Assembly (NCBI GenBank): GCA_022072615.1
Contig: JAJVHS010000039.1
Coordinates: 1-34,363, forward strand
DNA length: 34,363 nt
Source of the DNA: Phycisphaerales bacterium
GTDB taxonomy: Bacteria > Planctomycetota > Phycisphaerae > Phycisphaerales > UBA1924
Direction: 5' to 3'
Every line of letters starts with the position of its first letter. The stretch's first letter is position 1. The translations under genes and the position numbers were made by a program. The notes beneath the pieces were generated by a model. It saw only the letters and a list, made by a program, of their open reading frames with translations, ran no database searches and was not told the DNA's origin. Positions 16,739 through 25,338 of this stretch are shown here, in pieces.

Positions 16739-18118
16739 TCAGTTGCCGCGGCGGCGGCGGATCTGTTCGCCGAGGCTTGCCACCGGGGTTCTTGCCTGAT
16801 CCTGCTCGCCGGTTTCCAGGTTCTTGATCGTCGCTTCCGTCCCGGATTCCAGGATGACCGCAAAGCGAGCCCGGATGTCCGACGCCTCGCGCAGCAGCTT
16901 GCCGACGTTCCTGGTCGCCTTGTACGACCGGCGGACGTGCAGGCCGTGCGACTGCCTGCCCGTGCTGCGGCGCAGCTCGGCCACGACCGACCCGAGCTTG
17001 GCGTCCGCCTCCGGCGTGCCGTTGGAGATCACGAACACGTCCGGCCGCTGGCCCGCGATCTCCAGGAGTTCCGCGTCGGTCGGCATCAGGCCCTTGTCCT
17101 GGAGCACGAGCGAGAGCACGACGTCGCCCATGCCAAACCCGACCGCGGGCGTTGACGGGCCGCCGAACAGCTCGATGAGGTTGTCGTAGCGGCCGCCGCC
17201 GGCAACGGCTCGTTCACCGTCGACGATCACTTCGAACACCATGCCGGTGTAGTACGCGAGACCGCGAGCAATCGAGAGGTCAAACTGACACCAGTTCGAT
17301 ACACCGGCCGCGTCGAGGTGCCGTTTGAAATCGTCAAGTATCTCGATCGGTACCGTGACATCCGACTCACCGTTGGGAAGGTGAATGTGCGTTTCGGGGT
17401 TGACCCGAGCCTCCAGCTCCCGCCCACAAACGCTTTGTACCTGCGCCGTTAGCTCATCAAAGCGATCTGGATCCAAGCCAAGCAGAATGCTCTGCTTGTG
17501 GAATTCGCCTTTTTCGATTTTCGGTCGTCTGTCGAGAAGCTGCAGCGCCTCCTGCGTTCGAGCACGCGAAAGCCCGGCTGACCAAAGGATCGCCGTGATG
17601 ATTTCTCGATGCCCGATTTTCACACGAACATCGGCAGGCGTCAATCCGAGCTCTCTGAGTAGCTCGACACAGCAAGCAATTGCTTCTGCATCTGCTTGGA
17701 CGAGGTCGTGAGTAGATGCTCCCCCGATCACATCACAGTTCCACTGCAGAAACTCCCGCAGCCTTCCGCGCTGGGGACGCTCTGCTCGGAAGAACGGGCC
17801 GCACGTGAACCACTTGGTCGGCTTGGGCAGGCTGCCGGCCCTCGCCGCGTACATCCGAGCCAGCGTGGGCGTGAACTCGGGGCGCAGCGCGAAATCTTTC
17901 TCACCGCCCTCGCGCCGGAAGCTGAACAGCTCGGAGACGATGCCCTCGCCGGACTTGACGGTGTAGAGCTCCAGGTGCTCGAACGTCGGCCCGTCGATCT
18001 CCTCGAACCCGTGGTTGATCGACACTCGCCGCCACGCCTCGGTGATGAACCGGCGACGAGCCGCCTCGATCGGGTACAGATCGCGTGTTCCGTTGGGAGG
18101 TTGAATGGCCGGGCACAT
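16739..18118 (-). CDS. hisS: Histidyl-tRNA synthetase HisS
   Basis: Charges tRNA-His; class II aminoacyl-tRNA synthetase, 459 residues. Motif 1 region PNGTRDLYPIEAARRRFITEAW, motif 2 TCGPFFRAERPQRGRLREFLQWN, the HisA motif SIARGLAYYTGMVFE and motif 3 AVGFGMGDVVL are present, with GGGRYDNLIELFG. The C-terminal anticodon-binding domain follows (about residues 360-459). ATG 18118 gives MCPAIQPPNGTRDLYP, the expected N-terminus; the frame stays open through the upstream octamer repeats to 18295, but that part is not homologous. An internal stretch of about 460 bp (roughly 17275-17735) has much lower GC than the rest of the gene. It encodes residues of about 129-282, the part between motif 2 and the HisA motif. 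It sits between nnrD (92 bp) and dnaE (81 bp). Confidence 0.95.
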   Translation of the reverse strand: MCPAIQPPNGTRDLYPIEAARRRFITEAWRRVSINHGFEEIDGPTFEHLELYTVKSGEGIVSELFSFRREGGEKDFALRPEFTPTLARMYAARAGSLPKPTKWFTCGPFFRAERPQRGRLREFLQWNCDVIGGASTHDLVQADAEAIACCVELLRELGLTPADVRVKIGHREIITAILWSAGLSRARTQEALQLLDRRPKIEKGEFHKQSILLGLDPDRFDELTAQVQSVCGRELEARVNPETHIHLPNGESDVTVPIEILDDFKRHLDAAGVSNWCQFDLSIARGLAYYTGMVFEVIVDGERAVAGGGRYDNLIELFGGPSTPAVGFGMGDVVLSLVLQDKGLMPTDAELLEIAGQRPDVFVISNGTPEADAKLGSVVAELRRSTGRQSHGLHVRRSYKATRNVGKLLREASDIRARFAVILESGTEATIKNLETGEQDQARTPVASLGEQIRRRRGN

Positions 18119-18145
18119 GCGAGCCAAGGGTAGGAGCAGGCAATC

Positions 18146-18206
18146 TGCCTTGATGCCTTGATGCCTTGATGCCTTGATGCCTTGATGCCTCGATGCCTCG
18201 ATGCCT
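18146..18206. repeat. Tandem octamer array TGATGCCT/CGATGCCT
   Basis: A partial TGCCT (18146-18150) leads into five perfect copies of TGATGCCT (18151-18190) and two of CGATGCCT (18191-18206). It fills most of the 92-bp gap between nnrD and hisS. Translated on the minus strand in the hisS frame it would give repeated ASRHQGIK, but the hisS start lies downstream of it. It is the clearest of the four octamer loci in the window. Confidence 0.9.
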
Positions 18207-18210
18207 TCAT

Positions 18211-19293
18211 CTACCGCATCGCATCCATCACGCCGGGCACCTCGTCGGTAAGCTCGGTCGCGAGCAGACCGGCCTGGCCGTGCCTGCTGGCCCATGCTTC
18301 ACCGGCCCGTGCATGGATCTCGACGCCGAGCCGCGCGGCGTCGAACAGGTCCAGCGTGTTTCTGGCTGTCGCTTTCTTGCCCGCCTGCACCTTGGCCGAG
18401 AGCGACTCCATCGCCTTGCGGTACTTCTCGGGGACCGCCGCGAGCATCGCCGCCTTCGCCGCATCCTCGCCCGAAGGCCCGAACTGCGCAACAAGACCGC
18501 CGATGATGCCCGACAGCACGTCGCCGGTCCCGCCCGTCGCCATGCACGCGTGGCCGCGCGAGCAGACCCACGTCCGATGACCGTCGCTGACGACGGTCCC
18601 CGCGCCCTTGAGCACGACGATCACACCGAGCCGCTGGGCCATCTGCTCGGCGGCGCCCGGGCGTGCCGCCGGTTCCACGGGATCGGCATTGATGCCCAGC
18701 GCCGCGGCGAGTCGCCGGTACTCGCCCGGGTGCGGCGTGATGATCACGCGGCCGCGGATCTCGCGCCAGAACTCGGGGATCGCCGCGAGCAGGTTCAACC
18801 CATCCGCATCAAGGACGACGGGAACGTCTTCCTGGGACGCGGCGCGGAGCACCATCGCCGATGGTCCGCCCGCCAGGTGGCGGCGACCACGGTCGGCCGC
18901 GTCGCGGATGACGTCGACCGGTTCGCTCGGCGGCGATGCGGAATCGACGGACCCCAGGCCCGGACCGATGACCAGCGCCGTGGCGGAGGCGAGCTGGCGG
19001 TCGAGCTCCGCCGCGGCTTCATGACCGATGATCTCGCCCTCGGCGTCGACCGGCAGGGCCACGCCCGTCGCCCAGGGGAACGCCGCCAGCGACGCGTTCA
19101 GCAGCGGTTCGGGCATGAGGATTCGAACCAGCCCCGCGCCCGAACGCAGCGCACCGCGACCGGCCAGGAGCGGCGCCCCCAACATCCGGGCGGCCCCCTC
19201 TCGCTGGACCGCGCAGCCGCCGACGACCGCGACGGTGCCGAAGGTGCCCTTATGGCCCGTCGGATCACGCGGTGGCAGTGCGGGCAGGTCCAT
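18211..19293 (-). CDS. nnrD: ADP/ATP-dependent NAD(P)H-hydrate dehydratase
   Basis: Repairs the hydrated, dead-end form of NAD(P)H in the cytosol. The 360-residue ribokinase-like protein shows HKGTFGTVAVVGG, LRSGAGLVRI, ALVIGPGLGS, VVLDADGLNLLA, VIITPHPGEYRRL, VVLKGAGTVV and the catalytic GGTGDVLSGIIGGL. Only the dehydratase domain is present: the N-terminal epimerase domain found in many bacterial Nnr fusions is missing. About 40 residues (EDAAKAAMLAAVPEKYRKAM ... NTLD) are inserted between the GDVLSG helix and the final FDAARLGVEIHARAGE helix, which is unusual. ATG 19293 is 17 bp after the nuoB stop, so the two are probably co-transcribed. The stop abuts the octamer array. Confidence 0.9.
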   Translation of the reverse strand: MDLPALPPRDPTGHKGTFGTVAVVGGCAVQREGAARMLGAPLLAGRGALRSGAGLVRILMPEPLLNASLAAFPWATGVALPVDAEGEIIGHEAAAELDRQLASATALVIGPGLGSVDSASPPSEPVDVIRDAADRGRRHLAGGPSAMVLRAASQEDVPVVLDADGLNLLAAIPEFWREIRGRVIITPHPGEYRRLAAALGINADPVEPAARPGAAEQMAQRLGVIVVLKGAGTVVSDGHRTWVCSRGHACMATGGTGDVLSGIIGGLVAQFGPSGEDAAKAAMLAAVPEKYRKAMESLSAKVQAGKKATARNTLDLFDAARLGVEIHARAGEAWASRHGQAGLLATELTDEVPGVMDAMR

Positions 19294-19310
19294 GCTCGGA
19301 CTGGAGAGAG

Positions 19311-19871
19311 TCAGGAAATGGTCAGCGGCACCGGCTGCGGGCGCACGACGTGCGACGGTTCGATCACCAGGCCCAGAGGGGCGCGCTTGCCGCCCGCGGG
19401 CGGGAGGCCGTCGCGCTCGATGATCCGGTGGATCGCCATGATGCCCTCGATGAGCTGCTCGGGCCGGGGCGGGCAACCGGGGACGTACACGTCCACGGGG
19501 ATGAACTGGTCGATGCCCTGGACGACGGCGTAGGTATCGAACACGCCGCCGGTGGAGGCGCACGCGCCCATGCTCAGCACCCACTTGGGCTCGGTCATCT
19601 GCTCGTAGATGCGTTGGAGCACGGGCATGGTCTTGATGGCGACGCGCCCGGCGACGATCAGCAGGTCCGCCTGGCGCGGGCTGAAGGACATGCGCTCCAT
19701 GCCGAAGCGAGCCATGTCGTAGCGGCTGGACGCCGTGGCCATCAGCTCGATGCCGCAGCACGCGGTCGCAAACGGCATCGGCCAGACGGAGGATTTGCGG
19801 CACCAGTTGATCAGCTTGCGCAGCTGCGTCGTGGCGTAGAAATCGGTCGAAAGTGCGGCTTCAAGACCCAT
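19311..19871 (-). CDS. nuoB: NADH-quinone oxidoreductase subunit B
   Basis: Complex I subunit that holds the terminal cluster N2 at the quinone site. Ligand Cys are visible as the tandem pair C38-C39 ([10 protein letters not shown]), C104 ([10 protein letters not shown]) and C133 ([12 protein letters not shown]). [30 protein letters not shown] and [14 protein letters not shown] are textbook NuoB. ATG 19871 gives [11 protein letters not shown], matching family N-termini; GTG 19880 would add three residues. The length is 186 residues. It lies alone between a YihY-like gene (91-bp gap) and nnrD (17 bp), with no nuoA, C or D beside it. Confidence 0.95.
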   Translation of the reverse strand: MGLEAALSTDFYATTQLRKLINWCRKSSVWPMPFATACCGIELMATASSRYDMARFGMERMSFSPRQADLLIVAGRVAIKTMPVLQRIYEQMTEPKWVLSMGACASTGGVFDTYAVVQGIDQFIPVDVYVPGCPPRPEQLIEGIMAIHRIIERDGLPPAGGKRAPLGLVIEPSHVVRPQPVPLTIS

Positions 19872-19962
19872 CGGCGTCACCCAGAGGCCCGGGGACCGGG
19901 CCGGTCAGTTCGATCGTGCTCGCCACCCGCGAGCGCCGGTTGATCGTAGGCCCGCGCCCCTG

Positions 19963-21693
19963 TCAGGCAGGTTCCACCGGAGTCGGGCGGAGCGGCAGAT
20001 CGGCGCCGGGAAGATCGGCGGCGGGCGGCGAAGCCGGGCCGGCGACCGCTTGATCGCCGCGACCGGACTTCCCGACGAACTCGGCCAGCGTCCGGCCCTT
20101 GGCGGCCCGGACACGAGCCTCCTGCAGCGGCTGAACCGCCGACATGAGGGAGACGTCGGTGCCCGGTGCGGAGCTGCGTTCGGTCGACGGCTCGACCAGG
20201 TCGGCCGCGACGGCCAGGCACTCGGCGGCCTCGATGGCCTCCGGCGGCCTGGCAAGCGAGAAGCGGTCCTCGTCATCGCCGGTGGCGATGCGGTGCACCA
20301 GCCCGCGTGCCACCATCGCCTCCACCATCGACACCACGACCGCCTGCTCGAGACCCGTGGTCTTGGCGATCTCCGCCTCGGTGATCGACCGGCCCGACCC
20401 GAAGGCCCGGGCGATCGCGCCCGCGACCAGGAGAATGGACGCCGGATCGACGATCGACGTGCGGCCGTCGCTGAGCACCGTCACCGGGCGAACGCCGCGG
20501 GACTGGATGGTGTAACTGATGAACAGGCCCAGCAGCACGATCATCCACGCGACGTAGATCCACAGCAGGAACAGGGGCAGCAGCGCGAGGGCGCCATAAA
20601 GCTTCGTGTAGCCGGCGCTCTTGACGTAGAACGCAAACGCCCACTTGGCGGCCTCCCACAACAGGGCCGCGACGAACGCGCCGCTGAGCGCCGACATCGG
20701 CCGCACCCGGGCGTTGGGGACCACGCTGTAGATCACCATCAGGAAACCCGTCGAGATCAGCACCGTCACGGCGTAGCCGAGAACGGCCTTGATCGAGAAG
20801 ACCCTGCCGTCAGCCGCCTTCGTCTCGGCGGGAGGGGCGGGCCGCGCCGACGACGGCTGCGCCGGCTGCCTCGTCGCCTGGGTGAGCGCCTGGCTCTGGG
20901 CGACCCCGGGTTCGGGCGGCGTGCCGGTGGCCTCCGTGAGCACCTCGTTGATCGACTGCGGCGGCGGCTCGGGCCGGTCGAACCGCGACATGAAGCGGTC
21001 GGTGGCGTAGAACGTCGCGAAAAGCCCGATGCTGCCGAGCGTCAGCAGCGTCCAGTACCGCGTGATGCGGCTCCACCACGAACGGCCCGATGGCACTCGG
21101 TAGATCTGGTTGAACGCCCGTTCGATCTCGACCAGCATCGACATCGCCGCATAGATCAGGGCCGCAAGACCGATGAACCCGATCGTCCGGAACGGGATCG
21201 ACCGCACCTGCTTGACCAGGCTCGCGATCCACTCGTCGAGCCGCTGGCTGCCGACGGCGGCGCGGTCCGGCTCATCCCCGGGTTCTGCCGCCGGTGCCGG
21301 GGCTGCATCCTGGTCGGGATCGACCGGCGACTGCTCGACCGACTGCGCATCCACCGCCACCTGGTCGAGCCCGGCGAACTGGATGACCCGCGTCAGCGCG
21401 TTGGAGATCTCCTTCTCCTCCGCGTACGCGCCGATGACCATCAGGCCGATGACGAGCACCGGCACGAGACTGAAAATGGTCCGGTACGCGAGCGCCGCCG
21501 ACAGCGCGGGGAGCTGCTGCGTCAGAACCGTCCATCCCGATGGAGAGAGCAGCTGTCCTGCGACCTCGCGGGACATGATGCCCGGGCGGCCGCGCCCGTT
21601 CTCCGACCGGTCCACCGAGTGCACGAAACGGCTGATGATGCCGGCGGGCGCTTCGCGGGGCGTTGAGCTTCGACTGGCACGTTTGGCGATCAT
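19963..21693 (-). CDS. YihY/BrkB family membrane protein with C-terminal winged-helix-like region
   Basis: The fold is the YihY/BrkB (former RNase BN) inner-membrane family: ALSAALAYRTIFSLVPVLVIGL is the first conserved helix, and five more TM segments follow (about 155-180, 200-220, 300-325, 335-355 and 370-395). Conserved pieces include LVEIERAFNQIYRVP, RSWWSRITRYWTLL, SGAFVAALLWEAAKWAFAFYV and LYGALALLPLFLLWIYVAWMIVLLG. Two Pro/Ala/Glu-rich loops (about 110-150 and 235-290) are longer than usual. Residues of about 425-485 (ARAFGSGRSITEAEIAKTTGL ... GLVHRIATG) look like a winged helix, and the C-terminal 90 residues are low-complexity. The molecular role of this family is unsettled. The ATG overlaps the rluB-like stop by 4 bp (ATGA), implying translational coupling. 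Confidence 0.88.
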   Translation of the reverse strand: MIAKRASRSSTPREAPAGIISRFVHSVDRSENGRGRPGIMSREVAGQLLSPSGWTVLTQQLPALSAALAYRTIFSLVPVLVIGLMVIGAYAEEKEISNALTRVIQFAGLDQVAVDAQSVEQSPVDPDQDAAPAPAAEPGDEPDRAAVGSQRLDEWIASLVKQVRSIPFRTIGFIGLAALIYAAMSMLVEIERAFNQIYRVPSGRSWWSRITRYWTLLTLGSIGLFATFYATDRFMSRFDRPEPPPQSINEVLTEATGTPPEPGVAQSQALTQATRQPAQPSSARPAPPAETKAADGRVFSIKAVLGYAVTVLISTGFLMVIYSVVPNARVRPMSALSGAFVAALLWEAAKWAFAFYVKSAGYTKLYGALALLPLFLLWIYVAWMIVLLGLFISYTIQSRGVRPVTVLSDGRTSIVDPASILLVAGAIARAFGSGRSITEAEIAKTTGLEQAVVVSMVEAMVARGLVHRIATGDDEDRFSLARPPEAIEAAECLAVAADLVEPSTERSSAPGTDVSLMSAVQPLQEARVRAAKGRTLAEFVGKSGRGDQAVAGPASPPAADLPGADLPLRPTPVEPA

Positions 21694-22718
21694 GGAATCT
21701 GCCGCCTTGGCCGGGAAGGCCGGCCGCTCGGCCGCCGCGTCGAGCCGGGTCCGCGGCGGAATTCTCCACGAGAAGGCTGCTCGCGTCCGGTCGGCCGCTC
21801 GCGGCGGGTCGGCTGTTCACGGCGGGTCGGCTGTTCACGGCGGGTCGCGTGCGCAGGCCGGTCGCGCCGCGTCGCAGTCCCACCGGCCGGCGACTCCCGG
21901 CAAGCGTTACGCAGGGCCTTAACTTCGTCGCGCCCCAGCTCGCGCCACGAGCCGACGGTCAGCCCGCGGAGCTGGAGCGGCCCGATCGCAACCGCGGCGA
22001 CCTTGCGGACGGGGAACCCCGCCGACCGCAGCACGTCGGCGACGAAGCGGTTCTTTCCTTCACGCATCACGACCTTGAGCGTGGTTTTCCCCGGCTCGCG
22101 TTTGAAGACGGACATCTCCACGTGCGCGCCCCGAGCGCGTCCCTCCCGCCGGGACGCGAGCCGCTGGAGCTTGAACATCTGCTTGCCCAGCCGCTGGAGA
22201 TCCTGGTCGGCGACATCTCCCTTGACCACGGCCAGGTAGGTCTTGGGGATGCCGTAGCGGGGATGCGAAAGGCGGTTCGCCAGCTCTCCGTCATTGGTGA
22301 GCAGGACGAGGCCGGTTTCATCCCACCCCAGTCGGCCGACCGGGAACAGCCGGGGCTTTGACGGGTGATCGACCAGATCGGCCACCGTTGTGCGCTCAAG
22401 CCCGGGTTCATCCGCCGACGTCGTCAGCACGCGCTCGGGCTTATTAAGGAGGATGTACATCCGCCGCCCGCCCTCGCCGATGGGACGACCGATCGGCTTG
22501 CCATCGACCGTGATCCGGTCCTTGCGCGGATCGACAAACGCCGGAATCGTCTGGACCACTTCGCCGTTGACCTCGACGCGGCCCTCCTCGATGAGCTTCT
22601 CGCAGGCCCGACGGGCGGCGACCCCCGCGTCGGCGAGCACGCGCTGCAACCGGGCAAGCCGCGGTCTGGGACCCGGAGACCTGGTCGAACCGGGTGTTTG
22701 GGATTTGGATTGGTCCAC
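21690..22718 (-). CDS. rluB: RsuA/RluB-family pseudouridine synthase homologue lacking the GRLD aspartate
   Basis: The 342-residue protein has an N-terminal S4 RNA-binding domain (RLQRVLADAGVAARRACEKLI, about residues 22-65) and the RsuA-like catalytic fold (YILLNKPERVLTT ... LFPVGRLGWDETGLVLLTNDGELANRLSHPRYGIPKTYLAVV ... REGKNRFVADVLRSAGFPV). In this family the catalytic Asp is the D of GRLD; here residue 131 is Gly (GGG codon, 22328-22326), giving GRLGWDETGL. The next Asp is two residues on. The C-terminus (from about residue 285) is an Arg-rich tail with TRREQP repeats, perhaps RNA-binding. Start GTG 22718. It is the first gene of the leftward run and overlaps yihY by 4 bp. RluB-type rRNA modification is the family role, but activity here is doubtful. 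Confidence 0.82.
   Translation of the reverse strand: MDQSKSQTPGSTRSPGPRPRLARLQRVLADAGVAARRACEKLIEEGRVEVNGEVVQTIPAFVDPRKDRITVDGKPIGRPIGEGGRRMYILLNKPERVLTTSADEPGLERTTVADLVDHPSKPRLFPVGRLGWDETGLVLLTNDGELANRLSHPRYGIPKTYLAVVKGDVADQDLQRLGKQMFKLQRLASRREGRARGAHVEMSVFKREPGKTTLKVVMREGKNRFVADVLRSAGFPVRKVAAVAIGPLQLRGLTVGSWRELGRDEVKALRNACRESPAGGTATRRDRPAHATRREQPTRREQPTRRERPTGREQPSRGEFRRGPGSTRRPSGRPSRPRRQIP
21803..21847. repeat. 18-bp tandem repeat encoding TRREQP units
   Basis: Two exact copies of an 18-bp unit (21803-21820 and 21821-21838) plus the first 9 bp of a third, with degenerate flanking copies. It is in frame in the Arg-rich tail of the RluB-like protein, adding six residues per unit, so copy number could vary without breaking the gene. 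Confidence 0.8.
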
Positions 22719-22904
22719 CAGCCAAGTTTAGACGCTCCGGACGACGCGCAAGGCGGTCGAACTTTGGCGCATTCATTGCGCCTTGACCGAAAACCCGATG
22801 ATCTGGGAGACTTCTCTTCGAGGGCCTGACAGCGCGACAGGAGGTTGCGCGGCCCCGGGATCCACAAGCCCCGCGCGCAGGACGCCGGGTGGGAGCTTGC
22901 TTCG

Positions 22905-24230
22905 ATGACCGCGACCGCGACTGGGGCCTCGGCGGCCGTCAAGGCGACAACGACCACCGATGCGCGGCCTTCCAAGGTCGCCGATCCGCTCGACGTCGAG
23001 CACCTGCTGGACGATCTGTTCATCACCCCGCGGGTGGTCGATCGGCGGGGATTCGAAGAGCTCGCCGGGCTGCTCAAGCAGCTCGTCCGGGACGCGGCGG
23101 CCAAGGGGGATTCGCTGCGCGGGGCGGCGGCAGAGGTGCGGGTCCTGGGTGATTCGCTCCGTGAAGCGACCAGGCAGCTCCAGGTTCGGCTCGAAGCGGC
23201 GCTGAAGGTCGCCCCGGCGCTGGATCAGCGAGTCGCCAAGGCCGAACAGGTCGTCCAGCTCGCCATCGACCGGTCGGCGCTGGCCGACCAGCTTGAATCC
23301 TCCCTGTCCAGGATCATCGAAACACGGCTGGCCGAGTATGGCAGGCGGCTCGAGGAACTCAACGCGCGGCACAGTGAAGACCTCCGAGCCGCCGCGGGCC
23401 GCGTGATCGATGATCTCGAAGCGCGGCGCGAGCGGCTGGTGGGCCAGACGATCGACGCCGCCAACCAGGCGGACGCAGCCCGGACCAGGCTTGCCGCGGA
23501 GCTCGAAACTTTCCAGCACATGCTGCGGACGCAGGTGGACGCGGCCGCCGAGCGGCTCGCCGATCCCATCCGGCAGGCGGACCGCGCGGCTGCGGAGCTT
23601 GCGGGGCGTGCCTTGCGGGACGTCGCCGACGCTCGGCAGAAGCTGGACGAGGCGCGCAACGAGGCCGACATCAAGCTCGCCGGGCTGGTGGAGACCATCT
23701 CCCGCCACGCCGACACGGTGGCACGACGGGCGCAGGAACAGTGCGGCGCGACCGAGCTTCACGCGCGGGAGATTCTCGACCGCGCGGCGATCCGCCTCGA
23801 CGAGCTGCGGGACCAGTCCGAGCACATCACGGCCTCCGCCTCGCAGTCGGTCGAACGAGCCCGGGAAGACGCCGATCGTCAGTGCGAGGCGAAGGTCGAA
23901 AACGCGGCCTCCGCGGCGGCCGAGCAGGTCTCGGTGGCGGGGGCCCGGATCGCGGCGCAACTGGTCGAGGTGGGTCGTGCCACGCTCGACGCGGGGCAGG
24001 AAGCGCAGAAGGTCATCCGCGAGCACGCGGCCCGGGCGGTTGAGAACATGCAGGAGTCGGCCGCGGCGCTGGACGCTCGGCTTGACGCTGCTCGACGCCT
24101 GCTCAACGACCTGCCCGCGATGATCGATCAGCAGCTTGCGCGCCTGGGGGCTTCAAGTACCAACGAGAAGGACTTCCCGGCCGGCGGCCGCCGAGGCACT
24201 TCGGTCGGCATGGACGAGGCCGCGGTCTAG
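22905..24230 (+). CDS. Long alpha-helical coiled-coil protein
   Basis: 441 residues, rich in Ala, Arg, Glu, Asp and Gln and almost free of Pro, Cys and aromatic residues from about residue 45 to 420, with heptad-like spacing (LEELNARHSEDLRAAAGRVIDDLEARRERLVG). I see no enzyme motif, no signal peptide and no membrane segment. Such rods resemble apolipoprotein/methyl-accepting or structural-filament coiled coils, and the function is unknown. The N-terminus contains a short non-coiled part with DVEHLLDDLFITPRVVDRRGF. Start ATG 22905 has GGGAG 9 nt upstream; an upstream ATG-like extension to 22845 lacks support. It is divergent from the rluB-like gene (186-bp gap) and convergent with purC (20 bp). 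Confidence 0.75.
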   Translation: MTATATGASAAVKATTTTDARPSKVADPLDVEHLLDDLFITPRVVDRRGFEELAGLLKQLVRDAAAKGDSLRGAAAEVRVLGDSLREATRQLQVRLEAALKVAPALDQRVAKAEQVVQLAIDRSALADQLESSLSRIIETRLAEYGRRLEELNARHSEDLRAAAGRVIDDLEARRERLVGQTIDAANQADAARTRLAAELETFQHMLRTQVDAAAERLADPIRQADRAAAELAGRALRDVADARQKLDEARNEADIKLAGLVETISRHADTVARRAQEQCGATELHAREILDRAAIRLDELRDQSEHITASASQSVERAREDADRQCEAKVENAASAAAEQVSVAGARIAAQLVEVGRATLDAGQEAQKVIREHAARAVENMQESAAALDARLDAARRLLNDLPAMIDQQLARLGASSTNEKDFPAGGRRGTSVGMDEAAV

Positions 24231-24250
24231 CTCCCGCGGTGGAACGATCG

Positions 24251-25207
24251 TCAGGCGACGAGGCTGTCGCGAGCCTGCTGGTACTTGCCGAGCGTCGCCT
24301 TCACGATGTCGGGCGGAAGCTCCGGCCCGGGCGCCTGCTTGTTCCACTTCCCGCTCGCGACCAGCGTCTCGAGGTACTCCCGCAGGAACTGCTTGTCGTA
24401 GCTCTTCTGCGGGCCGCCGGGCGCGTACGAATCGGCGGGCCAGAAGCGCGAGCTGTCGGGAGTCAGCACTTCGTCGATGACGATCGGGTCGCCCTGGTCT
24501 GCGGGATCGTCGACCGCCGTGCCGAACTCGAACTTGGTGTCCGCGATGATCACGCCGCGAGCCCGGGCATACTCCGCCGCCGCCGAGTAGATCGCGAGCG
24601 ACCGCTGACGCAATGTTTCCATGAGCGGCCGGCCGACGACCTCGCAGGCTCGGTCGAACGAGATGTTCTCGTCGTGCTTGCCCATCTCCTCTTTGGTCGC
24701 CGGGGTGAAGATCGGCTCGGGCAAGCGGTCGCACTGCCGCAGGCCGGGCGGAAGCTTGACGCCGCACACCGACCCCGTCTGCTGGTACTCCTTCCAGCCG
24801 GATCCTTCCAGATACCCACGCACGACGCACTCGATGGGCACCACCCGGCAGCGCCGAGCGAGCATCACGCGGCCGTCAAGATCGGACCGCTTCGTCGAGC
24901 CGGTGAAGGCCGACTCGGGGACATCGGACACGCTGGTTCCGAGCAGATGGGTCCGCGCCAGCCCGCGCGACTGGATGAAGTTGAGCCAGAAGACCGCGAG
25001 CTGGGTGAGGATGCGGCCCTTGCCGGGGATCGGCGTCGGCATGATGACATCGAATGCTGAAATGCGGTCGGTCGCAACGATCAGCAGCCGGTCGGACCCG
25101 CCGCCGCCTGACGGAAGGGTGTAGATGTCACGGACCTTGCCGCTCCGCCGTCCGGGGAGGTTCAAGTCGGTGTTCATGACCGATCCGGGGGCGGTGCTGG
25201 CGTTCAT
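24251..25207 (-). CDS. purC: Phosphoribosylaminoimidazole-succinocarboxamide (SAICAR) synthase
   Basis: ATP-dependent joining of aspartate to CAIR in purine synthesis; cytosolic. Visible motifs are RRSGKVRDIYTL (ATP-binding loop), LLIVATDRISAFDVIMPTPIPGKG, IECVVRGYLEGSGWKEYQ, LPEPIFTPATKEE, GVIIADTKFEFG and IVIDEVLTPDSSRFWP, in family order. The length of about 318 residues is that of the longer PurC class. Start ATG 25207 is chosen; ATG 25177 (MNTDLNLPGRRSGK) is a good alternative, since conserved sequence begins only at LPGRRSGK and neither has a clear ribosome-binding site. It is isolated from other pur genes. Confidence 0.95.
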   Translation of the reverse strand: MNASTAPGSVMNTDLNLPGRRSGKVRDIYTLPSGGGGSDRLLIVATDRISAFDVIMPTPIPGKGRILTQLAVFWLNFIQSRGLARTHLLGTSVSDVPESAFTGSTKRSDLDGRVMLARRCRVVPIECVVRGYLEGSGWKEYQQTGSVCGVKLPPGLRQCDRLPEPIFTPATKEEMGKHDENISFDRACEVVGRPLMETLRQRSLAIYSAAAEYARARGVIIADTKFEFGTAVDDPADQGDPIVIDEVLTPDSSRFWPADSYAPGGPQKSYDKQFLREYLETLVASGKWNKQAPGPELPPDIVKATLGKYQQARDSLVA

Positions 25208-25338
25208 ACGCAACCATACGCCCGGACGGGGTCAAGGCCGGGCAACGGCACGCCAGGGTGCCCCTGTCGCTTCTACACTGTCGGTCTTGCCCCTTCGGGC
25301 CCTGCCCGGTTCACGGGCGCTGGAGGTTTGTCGGCCGG

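Noticed and set aside
18151-18206. CRISPR array
   Set aside because: The period is only 8 bp with no spacers; it is a simple tandem repeat.
18119-18295. Extension of hisS upstream through the octamer array
   Set aside because: It would add repeats ASRHQGIK and overlap nnrD; ATG 18118 gives the normal HisS N-terminus.
19113-19125. GGTTCGAATCC-like tRNA T-arm on the minus strand
   Set aside because: It lies in the nnrD reading frame and has no acceptor, D or anticodon arm around it.
22773-24026. Long frame on the minus strand opposite the coiled-coil gene
   Set aside because: Shadow of a GC-rich gene; overlaps the better supported forward gene, which has a ribosome-binding site.
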